Positions 8,948-18,176 of a stretch of DNA of 64,000 nt are shown piece by piece. The notes under the pieces were generated by a model. The model searched no databases. It was not told the DNA's origin and was given only the letters and a program-made list of their open reading frames with translations. The stretch is from Ramlibacter sp. GTDB taxonomy: Bacteria > Pseudomonadota > Gammaproteobacteria > Burkholderiales > Burkholderiaceae_C. Location: NCBI GenBank assembly GCA_019449555.1, contig JAGRPN010000416.1, forward strand, positions 1-64,000, read 5' to 3'. Position 1 is the stretch's first letter. Every line of letters begins with the position of its first letter. Both the position numbers and the translations under genes were made by a program.

Positions 8948-9448
8948 TCAGGCGCCCGCTGTCGTCTTGAGGAGGTCCTGCTTCAATCTCGCGATGATCT
9001 TGTCGGCCACCTGACGCGCGACGGCCTTGCGTTCCTCTTCGGGCACGTCGTCCGTGAGGAAGACGTCCATGAACCTCTTGTGGAAGGGCAGCACGTCGAA
9101 GTGGATGACCTTCTCCTGCGGCACCAGGTTGTTCAGCACGCGGCCGTGGCACTTGAGGAAACAGCCGTCCATCATGACGATTCTTTCGGCCTGTTCCACC
9201 CAGGCCGCCATCGCGGAATGCGGCACGAAAAAAGCCTCCGCGTGACAGGCGCGGGCCAGCTCGGGCATTTCGCTGGCCACCAGGTTCGCCGCCAGCCGCG
9301 CGATTTCGCCGCGGATGCACGGCCCTTCGCAGGACAGCACGGGGAAAGTCTTCTTGCCGATCTGCTCCATCGCGTAAGCCTCGCCGACGGGGCAGCGGCC
9401 CGTGACGCCTTGCACGGCGAGTGAAAACGGGGGTGTGTAAGCGCTCAT
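8948..9448 (-). CDS. DGC-domain putative zinc-binding protein
   Basis: CEGPCIRGEIARLAANLV... and MMDGCFLKCHGR motifs typical of the DGC family. Confidence 0.75.
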   Translation of the reverse strand: MSAYTPPFSLAVQGVTGRCPVGEAYAMEQIGKKTFPVLSCEGPCIRGEIARLAANLVASEMPELARACHAEAFFVPHSAMAAWVEQAERIVMMDGCFLKCHGRVLNNLVPQEKVIHFDVLPFHKRFMDVFLTDDVPEEERKAVARQVADKIIARLKQDLLKTTAGA

Positions 9449-9530
9449 CTCGATCTCCAGGAGTGTCTATGCACTGCGTTGGACGAGACCCCCGCGCCAA
9501 TGGATACGGCCCGGCCGGGGCCACGAAACG

Positions 9531-10121
9531 TCAGGCGCCCACTGCCGCTGGCTTGGGGTCGCAGCCGAGATCGCCGCCGGCATCGTGATCGAAACTGCAT
9601 CCGGCGGCCAGCTCCGCGCGCAGCTTTTCGCGGGCGCGGTGCAAGCGGATCTTCACGGTGCCGAGCGTCAGGCTCAGCACGGCCGCGATCTCCTCGTTGG
9701 TGAAGCCCTCCACCTCGCTCAGCACCAGCACGCTCCTGTAATTGTCCGGCAGCCGGCCGATGAAAGCGCGGATGCAGGCGCCCGTTTCGCGCCGGATCGC
9801 CACCGCCTCGAGCGACGGCGTATCGGGATCGGGCGCATCGTCGATTTCATCGGGCTGCGCGTCCAGTGCCCCGGCTGGCGCGAGCTTCTTGCGACGCAGC
9901 AGGTCGAGCGCGGCGTTGGTGGCGATCCGGTGGATCCAGGTGGACAGGGCGGCGTCACCTCGGAACGCGGCCAGCCCGTCGCTGACCTTGAGCATGACGG
10001 CTTGCGTGAGGTCTTCGGCCTCGCTCGCGCCCACCATGCGCGTGAGCTGGCGCAGCACCCGCGGCCGGAATTCGTCGTGTACCGTCTGGAACCGCGCCGG
10101 CACGGCACTGTCTTGATCCAT
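9531..10121 (-). CDS. ECF-type RNA polymerase sigma factor
   Basis: Sigma2 (DLTQAVMLKV...ALSTWIHRIATNAALDLLRRKK) and sigma4 (LPDNYRSVLVLSEVEGFTNEEIAAVLSLTLGTVKIRLHRAREKL); Cys-containing tail. Confidence 0.9.
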   Translation of the reverse strand: MDQDSAVPARFQTVHDEFRPRVLRQLTRMVGASEAEDLTQAVMLKVSDGLAAFRGDAALSTWIHRIATNAALDLLRRKKLAPAGALDAQPDEIDDAPDPDTPSLEAVAIRRETGACIRAFIGRLPDNYRSVLVLSEVEGFTNEEIAAVLSLTLGTVKIRLHRAREKLRAELAAGCSFDHDAGGDLGCDPKPAAVGA

Positions 10122-10146
10122 GATTGCGTTCCCCGCCGGCGATGTG

Positions 10147-10971
10147 TCAGCGCGGCTTGGTCGCCCGCACGAAGCCGCTGACGAACCGGCCTTCGACTTC
10201 TTTCGCAAGCGGCGCTAGTGCTCCCGAGTCGCCCCGCAGGAACTCCTTCGCATCCTCGAAGCTGTACACGCGCGTCACCTCGATCGCCGCGTCCGCGAAG
10301 CCGGCGGCCCGCAACTTGGCGAGGTAGTCCTCCTCGGACAGCGCCCCCGCGACACACCCGATCCACAGCGTCATGCTCTTCCTGATCGCGTCGGGCACCT
10401 CGCCGCGCACCACCACGTCCGAGACGGCGAAGCGCCCGCCGGGCTTGAGCACCCTGAATGCCTCGCGCAGCACCTGGTCCTTGTCGGCCGACAGGTTGAT
10501 GACGCAATTGGAGATCACGACGTCCACCGAATTGCCCGGCAGCGGGATGTGCTCGATCTCGCCCTTGAGGAAATGCACGTTCGCCAGGCCGCTCTTGCGC
10601 TTGTTCTCCTCGGCGAGCGCCAGCATCTGGTCGGTCATGTCCAGGCCGAACGCCATGCCGGTGGGGCCGACGCGGCGCGCCGACAGCAGCACGTCGATGC
10701 CGCCGCCGCAGCCCAGGTCCAGCACCGTCTCGCCCGGCGCAAGCTCGGCCAGCGCGGTCGGGTTGCCGCAACCCAGCGACGCGAGCACCGCCTGCGCGGG
10801 CACGTCGCCCGCCTGCTGCGCGTCGTAGAGGTTCGACGTGATCGGGTCGCACTGCCCGAGGGCGGCGGATGCGCCGCCGCAGCACGAGTTCGCACTGCCT
10901 CGCGCCACCCGTTCGGCGGCCGCGCCGTATTTCTGCCGCACGATCTCCTTGATGCTGGCCGATTCGCTCAT
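10147..10971 (-). CDS. arsM: Arsenite S-adenosylmethyltransferase
   Basis: NSCCGG, LGCGNPTALAELAPGETVLDLGCGGGID, SNCVINLSADK motifs; internal ATG in ORF 10147..11115. Confidence 0.92.
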   Translation of the reverse strand: MSESASIKEIVRQKYGAAAERVARGSANSCCGGASAALGQCDPITSNLYDAQQAGDVPAQAVLASLGCGNPTALAELAPGETVLDLGCGGGIDVLLSARRVGPTGMAFGLDMTDQMLALAEENKRKSGLANVHFLKGEIEHIPLPGNSVDVVISNCVINLSADKDQVLREAFRVLKPGGRFAVSDVVVRGEVPDAIRKSMTLWIGCVAGALSEEDYLAKLRAAGFADAAIEVTRVYSFEDAKEFLRGDSGALAPLAKEVEGRFVSGFVRATKPR

Positions 10972-10987
10972 TGAAGGTTCTCCAGGG

Positions 10988-11332
10988 TTATTTGCAGCAG
11001 ATGACGCTCTGCGGCTCGACGGCCTTGTTGCGGGTGCAGCACTCGGCGTACAGGAATCCCAGCAGTTCCTGCAGTCCGGCGGTGTTGGCCTTGTAGCGCA
11101 GGTAGGTGCCTTCACGGTCGACGGTGACCAGGCCCTCGCTCCTCAGCTTGTCGAGGTGGTGCGAGAGCGTGGAATTCGGGACCTGCAGTTCTTCGGCGAT
11201 CTCGTTGACCACCAGCCCCGCCGGATGCGCCGCCAGCAGCAGGCGCACGATACCCAGCCTCGGCTCGGTCCCCATCGCGGAGAGCATCCGGGCGAAGCGC
11301 GCGGTGGCCTGTTGCAGATCGGCTTGCTTCAT
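10988..11332 (-). CDS. arsR: ArsR-family metalloregulator
   Basis: Winged helix (VNEIAEELQVPNSTLSHHLDKLRSEGLV) and C-terminal Cys pairs AECCTRN...ICCK. Confidence 0.9.
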   Translation of the reverse strand: MKQADLQQATARFARMLSAMGTEPRLGIVRLLLAAHPAGLVVNEIAEELQVPNSTLSHHLDKLRSEGLVTVDREGTYLRYKANTAGLQELLGFLYAECCTRNKAVEPQSVICCK

Positions 11333-11346
11333 CGTCGAGCTCGTAA

Positions 11347-11370
11347 TTCGATATTTCCACGATAATCGAA
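11347..11370. promoter_or_regulatory. Putative ArsR operator (imperfect palindrome)
   Basis: TTCGATATTTCCACGATAATCGAA just upstream of arsR. Confidence 0.55.
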
Positions 11371-11381
11371 ATACAAGCGCG

Positions 11382-11588
11382 CGTCAAGAGGAGTTGGTGA
11401 AACTTGCGGCGCAGAAGTTCGGCTGGAACGGCTACCAGCGCCGGCCGGGCCACGGCCGCGGATTCGCGTTCGCGCGCTACAACGACAGCGGCGAAGTGGT
11501 CAATCCCGATGGCGCCGACGCGACGGGCTTGCGACTGCGGCAATTGCCGCTCTCGCCCGAGCGCGTGCGCGCGGCGCTAGCCGCATAG
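11382..11588 (+). pseudogene. Remnant of a molybdopterin-binding aldehyde oxidase/xanthine dehydrogenase large subunit
   Basis: RQEELVKLAAQKFGWNGYQRRPGHGRGFAFARYNDSGEV joined to NPDGADATGLRLRQLPLSPERVRAALAA*, i.e. an internal motif and the family C-terminus brought together. Confidence 0.6.
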
Positions 11589-11615
11589 CCGCGAGGCACG
11601 AGGACGTCCGCTCCT

Positions 11616-12146
11616 TTATTTCCCGGCCGTGTACATCACGTAATCGGCGCTGTATGCGACGCGGCCCAGCTTCCCGATCAGTTCCGCGGTGCAGCCGCCG
11701 GCCGGCGGGGCGGTGCCGCCGACCGTATTGATTCGCTGGACGCTCGTCACATGCGAGAACGCGCCGTCCTTGCCGACCGATTTCGTGGCGAGCAACAGCC
11801 ACGCAATCGCGTCGGCGCGCGGCGCCGCGGCGCTGGCCTTGACGCTGCCGACGACCTTGCTGCCGTCGGCGTCTTCCCAGTGCGGTCCCGCGTAGTGCCT
11901 GCCGGCCGGGCGGCCATGTTCGTCGAACAGGTCGGCGTCGGGGGCCACGAAGACCCATTGGGTGAGACGCGGGTCGTCATTGCGGGCGCGGCATTCGTAG
12001 ATTTGCACGCCGCGCGCGGCCAGCGTCTTCAGGTGCACCTGGGCGGCGGGCCTCAGGTTTTCAGGCACCGTGCTTGCCGCCGGTGGCTGGACCGAGCAGG
12101 CGGCCATGGCAATGGGAAGACAAGCGGTGAGGAGCGTTCGTTTCAT
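11616..12146 (-). CDS. DUF3455-like lipoprotein
   Basis: Lipobox MAACS; LKTLAARGVQIYECR...WVFVAPDADLFD...G.HYAGPHWE. Confidence 0.75.
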   Translation of the reverse strand: MKRTLLTACLPIAMAACSVQPPAASTVPENLRPAAQVHLKTLAARGVQIYECRARNDDPRLTQWVFVAPDADLFDEHGRPAGRHYAGPHWEDADGSKVVGSVKASAAAPRADAIAWLLLATKSVGKDGAFSHVTSVQRINTVGGTAPPAGGCTAELIGKLGRVAYSADYVMYTAGK

Positions 12147-12396
12147 GGCTTCATCCGAAGTGCGTGCGGGAAGAAATTCGATCAGTCGGCTGGATGCTTG
12201 ACCGTCGCCGGATTCGTATGAGCGAAGGTCCAAGCCACAGTTGCATGACCGGGTAATCGCAGACGCGCTGGAAAAGACGCCATCCATTCTTGTATCAGGA
12301 TGCGTCGCCTCGCGGCGCAGCGCGATGTCGCGTTTGAAGGCAGAATTCGATTGCTACACCACCGTAACAACAGCGACCCTCGCGGTCGGCATCCCG

Positions 12397-13599
12397 ATGT
12401 CCCTGCCCGACCGCGGTCGCTGGAACCAGCTGAGCCCCCGGCTCGACGAGCTGTTGGGCCTCAGCTTGGGTGAGCGCGACTTTCGCTTGAGCGAGCTGCG
12501 CGAGCGCGGCGACCCTCTCGCGCCGGAACTTGAAGCGCTGCTGGGCGCTGCCAGTCGCGCTGACGCCGCGCACTTCATGACCGGAGACATGAGCAAGCAC
12601 GAGGCTATCGCCGCCAGTCTCGTGGGCATGCAGATCGGGCCTTACACCATTGACGCGCTCCTGGGTGAAGGCGCCACCGGCACGGTGTGGCGCGCTCACC
12701 CTAGCGGCGGCCGCGCCGCAGGCGACGTCGCGATCAAGTTGCTGCACCTGTCCCTGCTCGGCCGCGCCGGCGCCCTTCGCTTCCATCGCGAGGGGCTGGT
12801 GCTGGCGCGGGTAGCGCATCCCGGTATCGCGGGGCTCCTCGATGCGGGCGTCACACTGGGCGGCCAGCCTTACCTCGTGCTCGAACTCGTCGACGGAACG
12901 CGCATCGATAGCTTCTGCGACACGCGGCGGCTCGATGTGCGGCAGCGCGTCCTCCTGTTCACCGGCATGCTCGCCATCGTCGCCCATGCCCACAGCCATC
13001 TGGTGATCCACCGCGACATCAAGCCGAACAACATCCACGTGACCGACGACGGGCAGGTCAAGCTGCTGGATTTCGGGATAGCGAAGCTGTTGGCAGACGA
13101 GACCGGCGAGCCGCCCATCACGGCCGCCGGACTGCGCGTGCTCACGCCGCAATATGCGGCGCCCGAACAGCTCAATGGCGGCGCCGTGACTGCTGCCACC
13201 GACGTGTACGCGCTGGGAATCCTGCTTTACGTCCTGCTGGCGGGCCGCCATCCCGTGGCCCTCGATGGCGCAAGCTCCATGGAGGTGATCCGGGCCATGC
13301 TGGAGCGCGAGCCGACGCGGCTGGGCGCCGCCCTCGATACGCGGGGAAACGCGGGTCCCGCCGGGCCGGCGCGCATCGCCGAAGCGCGTTCCACCCCGCT
13401 GCCCCGGCTGCGCGGCCAATTGCGCGGCGACCTGGAAAAGATCGTGGCCCGCGCCTTGCGCAAGAACCCACTGGAGCGTTACCAGACGGTGACGGCTCTG
13501 GCCGATGACCTGCGGCGGTATCTCGCGCAGGTGCCGGTCGCGGCCGGCACCGATTCGGCCCTGGCGCGACTGATCGCGTTCGCGCGCCGCTTCAATTGA
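12397..13599 (+). CDS. Serine/threonine protein kinase lacking the usual TM/TPR C-terminus
   Basis: GEGATGTVWRA, VIHRDIKPNNIHV, DFGIAKL, PQYAAPEQ, DVYALGILLYVLLAGRHP; ends soon after DDLRRYLAQVPV. Confidence 0.9.
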   Translation: MSLPDRGRWNQLSPRLDELLGLSLGERDFRLSELRERGDPLAPELEALLGAASRADAAHFMTGDMSKHEAIAASLVGMQIGPYTIDALLGEGATGTVWRAHPSGGRAAGDVAIKLLHLSLLGRAGALRFHREGLVLARVAHPGIAGLLDAGVTLGGQPYLVLELVDGTRIDSFCDTRRLDVRQRVLLFTGMLAIVAHAHSHLVIHRDIKPNNIHVTDDGQVKLLDFGIAKLLADETGEPPITAAGLRVLTPQYAAPEQLNGGAVTAATDVYALGILLYVLLAGRHPVALDGASSMEVIRAMLEREPTRLGAALDTRGNAGPAGPARIAEARSTPLPRLRGQLRGDLEKIVARALRKNPLERYQTVTALADDLRRYLAQVPVAAGTDSALARLIAFARRFN

Positions 13600-14434
13600 G
13601 CGTGACGACCGCCTCGAGGTATTCCGCGGGGACCAGCAGCGAACGGGCGCCGCCGATGTTCTTGCGCTCCAGCAGCGCGATCAGGTCAGCGTGGAGCCGC
13701 TGCTGGGCAGCTGTGTCCAGCGCCGCGAAAGCCTTGTGCGTGGGCCCATAGTAGTTGCGGAAGATTTCCACCCAGTGGGCGGCCGACTCGTACCGGAACA
13801 TGAAGTCGCGCCGCGCAACCCGCACGGAAGCGCGTGCCCCGAACAGTTCCTTCAGCCGGTCTTCCTCGCCCCACTGCATCGGCGAGGCGAGCCCGGGGGG
13901 AGGCGGCACGTGCGCTGCGACCACCTTGAACAGGTCGCCCAGGAAACCCGAGGCCGTCCAGTTGGCCAGGCCGACGCGCCCGCCGATGCGCACGACGCGC
14001 CGCAGCTCGGACGCTGCGCGCGGAGCATCCGGTGCGAACATGACACCGAAGGTGGACAGCGCGGCATCGAAACTGCCGGCGGCGAAGGGCAGTTCCTCGG
14101 CATCGGCGACCTTGAACTCGACTTCCAGCCCTTCGGCCTGGACCCGGGCCGCGCCTTTTTCTAGGAGGTGGGGAACGTAGTCGGTGGAGGTGACGCGGGC
14201 GAACCGGCGGGCCGCGGCGAGCGTCGCGTTGCCGTTGCCGGCCGCCACGTCGAGCACCTGCTCGCCGGCGCGAATGTCGGCGGCCTCCGCCAGGTTCTCG
14301 CCGACGATCTGCAGCGTGGTGCCGATCACGGCGAAGTCGCCGCTGGCCCAGGTGACTTGCTGGCGCTGCTTGATGGTGGCGAGGTCGGGCCGCGCTGCGG
14401 CAGCGGCAACGGTGGTCGTTTGATTGCTTGACAT
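13592..14434 (-). CDS. Class I SAM-dependent methyltransferase
   Basis: VLDVAAGNGNATLAAARR, ADAEELPFAAGSFDAALSTFGVMFAPD. Confidence 0.88.
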   Translation of the reverse strand: MSSNQTTTVAAAAARPDLATIKQRQQVTWASGDFAVIGTTLQIVGENLAEAADIRAGEQVLDVAAGNGNATLAAARRFARVTSTDYVPHLLEKGAARVQAEGLEVEFKVADAEELPFAAGSFDAALSTFGVMFAPDAPRAASELRRVVRIGGRVGLANWTASGFLGDLFKVVAAHVPPPPGLASPMQWGEEDRLKELFGARASVRVARRDFMFRYESAAHWVEIFRNYYGPTHKAFAALDTAAQQRLHADLIALLERKNIGGARSLLVPAEYLEAVVTLN

Positions 14435-14616
14435 CGAATGCTCTCTCGAAGGATGAAGTTGAAAGAAAATGCCGCGTGCCGGGATCGGCGCGGCCATCGG
14501 TCGGCGCCATTGCAGGGCGATCGGCCATGTGGCGATCGCGCGGCGCTTCACGAGCGGGGAGTTGAACATCCGGGCCGCCGCCGTGTCCTGTCCGCGCGTC
14601 GCGTTTGCCTGTCCGA

Positions 14617-15603
14617 TCAGCCTGGCGTTTGCCCGGCACCGTTCGCGCGTGGCGTGCGCCGGCGGCGCCAGGCCGCCGGCGGCGTGCCGTGTTCCCGCCG
14701 GAATGCGCGGCTGAATGCCATGTCGGTCTGGTAGCCCACCTCCTCGGCGATGCGAGCCAGCGAGGCATTGCCGCGGGCGAGGAGGTTTGCCGCCAGCAAC
14801 ATCCGCCAGCGCGCGAGGTAGCGCATGGGCGAGCTGCCCACGAACTGCTGGAATCGCTTGGACAGCACGGAGCGGGAGGTATTGGCCGCGCGTGCCAGTT
14901 CATCCACGGTCCAGGCATGGGCCGGCTGCGTGTGCAGCGCGTTCAGGGCGCCGCCGACGATGCGGTCCGCCATGCCGGCCAGCCAGCCGGTTCGCCCCGG
15001 CTCCTGCTCCGCCATGTACAGGCGCAGCACCTCCATGAACAGCACTTCGGCCAGCCGCGCCTGCATGCCGGGGCTGCCGGGCCGCGGCGCCAGCGCCTCG
15101 TCCAGCGCGTGCTCGACGGAGGCTTCGAGCCAATGCCCCACGTTCGATCCACGCACATCGACCCTGAGCAACGGCGGCAACCCGGCGAACAGCAGCCGGG
15201 CCAGTGCCGCATCGCAGGCGAGATAGCCGCAGACCAGGCGCGTGGCCGCGCCGCCGCCGCCGTAGTCGACGTGCCTCGGGCTGTGGGTCAGCACCAGCAG
15301 CGGCCCGTCCGGCGGCGGCGGCAGGCCCGGCGTCGATGTCATGAGGTGCGCGTCACCGTGCGGAAACACGACCACTTCGCCCGCGTGCAGCCGCACCGGC
15401 GGCTGGCCGCCCATCTCGACGAAGCACTGGCCTTCAGCGATCAGGTGAAAGATCATCACGCGCTGCGCGCCGCCCTCCAGCGGTGGCGCCGCGGCGAAGT
15501 CGGTGCGCGGGGTGTGGTACGACCAGGGCGCGGTGAATCGCCCCTGGGTGAAGATCGCACCGTCCAGGTGAACGACGCGCAGCGCCTGCGACAGCGCGTC
15601 CAT
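14617..15603 (-). CDS. AraC-family transcriptional regulator (cupin N-terminus)
   Basis: C-terminal AraC HTH (WTVDELARAANTSRSVLSKRFQQFVGSSPMRYLARWRM). Confidence 0.9.
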   Translation of the reverse strand: MDALSQALRVVHLDGAIFTQGRFTAPWSYHTPRTDFAAAPPLEGGAQRVMIFHLIAEGQCFVEMGGQPPVRLHAGEVVVFPHGDAHLMTSTPGLPPPPDGPLLVLTHSPRHVDYGGGGAATRLVCGYLACDAALARLLFAGLPPLLRVDVRGSNVGHWLEASVEHALDEALAPRPGSPGMQARLAEVLFMEVLRLYMAEQEPGRTGWLAGMADRIVGGALNALHTQPAHAWTVDELARAANTSRSVLSKRFQQFVGSSPMRYLARWRMLLAANLLARGNASLARIAEEVGYQTDMAFSRAFRREHGTPPAAWRRRRTPRANGAGQTPG

Positions 15604-15839
15604 CAGGCTCGTCCCCCGTCGGGAAAGACGTGCGTTGGCGGCTTTGCTTTCGTCATTTCGATTCCCATCTCGGATCCGGCGCGTCAGCGCATGAAATTGA
15701 TCAAGGCAACAGGTGGTGCATGAACCAGGAGAATCGGATTTCGCGAGCGGGGAACACCATGCGGTGTAAAAAGTTGCACCGGTTCGAGCCCATGTTCACC
15801 GCGGCCCGCCGGGGCTGAGGCGCAAGCACGAGCCGCCGC

Positions 15840-16568
15840 ATGGCCACTGCAGCAATCCATTACAGCCAGCATCTCGCGCGGGTCTACGTGTGGATGTGCG
15901 GCGGCGCAGCGGCCGCGCTGCAGGCGGGCGCTGCCGAGATCGCGGCGCTGGACCTGCCTGGCTGTCCTGGCGCGCTCGTCGCCGATCTCGGCGCGGGCTT
16001 CGGCATGCATGCCATTCCACTTGCGCGCAGCGGCGCCCGCGTCCTTGCCATCGATTCCTCGCCCATGCTGCTGGGCACGCTCGACGAACTGCGCGGGGAT
16101 TTGCCGGTGCGATGCATCGAGGCGGACTTGCTCTCGTTCCGATCCCATCTCACCGAAGCGCCGGGCGCGATCCTGTGCATGGGCGATACGGTGACGCACT
16201 TGCCCGAGCTGGCGGCCGTCGAGAGCCTGGTCGAGACAGCTTTCTCGGCGCTGCCGCGAGGCGGGGTCTTCGTGCTGACATTGCGTGACTATTCGGTGCG
16301 CCTCGCCGGAGATTGCCGGTTCATTCCGGTGAGAAGCGACGACGCACGCATCCTCACCTGTTTCCTCGAGTACACCGCGGACGCGGTGATCGTGCACGAC
16401 ATCCTTCATGACCGCAACCCGGATGGCTGGCACACCCGCGTGAGTCACTATCGCAAGCTGCGATTGCCGCCCGCGCGCCTGATCAACCGCCTCGAGGCGG
16501 TCGGCTTCGACGTGCGTCGCGAGGCGGGAGTCGGGGGAATGGTCCGGCTCGTGGCGCGTAAGCCCTGA
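15840..16568 (+). CDS. Class I SAM-dependent methyltransferase
   Basis: LVADLGAGFGMHAIPLARSGARVLAIDSSPMLLGTL. Confidence 0.85.
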   Translation: MATAAIHYSQHLARVYVWMCGGAAAALQAGAAEIAALDLPGCPGALVADLGAGFGMHAIPLARSGARVLAIDSSPMLLGTLDELRGDLPVRCIEADLLSFRSHLTEAPGAILCMGDTVTHLPELAAVESLVETAFSALPRGGVFVLTLRDYSVRLAGDCRFIPVRSDDARILTCFLEYTADAVIVHDILHDRNPDGWHTRVSHYRKLRLPPARLINRLEAVGFDVRREAGVGGMVRLVARKP

Positions 16569-16588
16569 CCGTCGAACCGGCCGCGTCC

Positions 16589-17158
16589 CTACGCGCCGGT
16601 GCCGATGGCGGTGAACAGCAGCAGCCGGGCCTTCTCCCATTTGCGCTGGACGGTCCGCTCCGATACACCCTGCATGCTCGCCACTTCACCCAGCGTGAAT
16701 CCGCAGAAAAACTTCAGGTCGACCACTTCCGCCAGGTCCGGCTCCAGCACCGCCAACTCGTCCAGCGCCTCGGCGATATGTTCGAGTTGCTCGGGCTGCA
16801 CGGCCTGCTCGGACGCGTACGTGTCCAGCGAGGTGATGACCAGCCCGCCGCCGCGTTTTTGCGCGTAGTTCGCGCGCACCCGGTCGACGACCAGGCCGCG
16901 CATCGCGCGCGCCGCGTAAGCGAGGAAACGCCCTTTCTCCTCGAATTCGAGCGACGGCCGCTGGCTGATGTCCAGCCATGCCTCGTGGACGATGGTGCTG
17001 GTGCCCAGGAAATCCTGCGCGCCGTTGCGCCGGACTTCGCGCCGCGCGAGGCGCCTCAGGTCGTCGTACAGAGTTGCAAACAGGACGCTGGTCGAGGCAT
17101 CGCGCGCTTGTCCGCGTGGCTGCGTTTCGACACCGGTTGCCGGCGCGGCCGTGCTCAT
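16589..17158 (-). CDS. ECF-like sigma factor (PF07638 type)
   Basis: LYDDLRRLARREVRRNG...FLGTSTIVHEAWLDI...RAMRGLVVDRVRANYAQKRGGG...FFCGFTLGEVASMQGVSERTVQRKWEKARLLL. Confidence 0.88.
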   Translation of the reverse strand: MSTAAPATGVETQPRGQARDASTSVLFATLYDDLRRLARREVRRNGAQDFLGTSTIVHEAWLDISQRPSLEFEEKGRFLAYAARAMRGLVVDRVRANYAQKRGGGLVITSLDTYASEQAVQPEQLEHIAEALDELAVLEPDLAEVVDLKFFCGFTLGEVASMQGVSERTVQRKWEKARLLLFTAIGTGA

Positions 17159-17270
17159 TTCGTAGGGAAAGGAAAACACCTGGATGAAGCCTCTGTCGTT
17201 TGAGTTGGCATGCTACCGAAGGATTCAGGGCTGCGAAAATCGTTCCTGGATGCCCCCACTGAATTCCATG

Positions 17271-18122
17271 TCAATGTGCATGTGCATGTGCGTGCGCAAG
17301 ACCGCCGAGCATGCCCACGATGCCGATGCCGGCCAGCAGGCACGCGACCTGCACGCCCGTCTCGCGCGCCGACAGCCTGATCTGGAGTTGCGGAACCAGG
17401 TCGGCCAGCGCGACATAGATGAAGCTGCTGCTGGCCACGACCAGCAGGTACGGCAGCCAGCCGTGCAGCCGGTCCACCAGCCACCAGCCGGCCAGGCCAC
17501 CCAGCGCCGTCACCGCGCCCGCGAGCGAGACCTTGGCCAGCGCGGCGCGCCGGCCGGTGCTGCTGAACCGCAGCACCGTGAGGTCGCCGACGTGATGCGG
17601 CACCTCGTGGGCCAGCACGGCCAGCGCAGCCATCAGGCCGAGACCCGGCCCGGCTTCGAAGGCCGATGCGATCAGGATTCCGTCGCCGAAACAATGAATG
17701 CTGTCGCCCGCGAGAACGGCCCAGCCGCCCGGATGCATCGAACCGCGCGGGTGTTCATGTCCGTGATGCCACAGTTGCGCCTTGCCGAGCAGGAAGAAGA
17801 AGACCACGCCCGCGAGCAGCGTGGACAGCAGCGCATTGGCCCCTGCCTGGCTCTCGAACGCCTCGGGCAGCAGGTGCATGAAGGAAGTGGCGAGCAGTGC
17901 GCCGGCTGCAAGGCTGAGGAGCTGCTGGCGGCCGGTGCGGCCGGCGCGTTCGTGGGCGAACACGCGTGAAACCAGGCGCAGCAGTCCGGCAGCGAGCCAC
18001 ACGCTGCCGATGCCGGCCACCAGGGTCGCGATCAGGATTGCGCTCAATGTCATTGAGGTGCGAATGCCGGCGGACAGCACCGCGATCAGGATTGGCAGGA
18101 AGGTCATAGCGGAAAAGGGCAA
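17271..18122 (-). CDS. ZIP-family metal transporter
   Basis: SFMHLLPEAFE, DSIHCFGDGILIASAF, LAHEVPHHVGDL; C-terminal HAHAHAH. Confidence 0.88.
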   Translation of the reverse strand: MPFSAMTFLPILIAVLSAGIRTSMTLSAILIATLVAGIGSVWLAAGLLRLVSRVFAHERAGRTGRQQLLSLAAGALLATSFMHLLPEAFESQAGANALLSTLLAGVVFFFLLGKAQLWHHGHEHPRGSMHPGGWAVLAGDSIHCFGDGILIASAFEAGPGLGLMAALAVLAHEVPHHVGDLTVLRFSSTGRRAALAKVSLAGAVTALGGLAGWWLVDRLHGWLPYLLVVASSSFIYVALADLVPQLQIRLSARETGVQVACLLAGIGIVGMLGGLAHAHAHAH

Positions 18123-18176
18123 GGCAGGGGCTCTTCTGATGAGCAGATGAACCCCCGCTGCGCGCGGGGGAAGTGG

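Noticed and set aside
8940-8959. GCGGGCGCTCAGGCGCCCGC hairpin considered as a terminator
   Set aside because: No T-run on either side and it overlaps the stop region of the DGC gene; insufficient to call.
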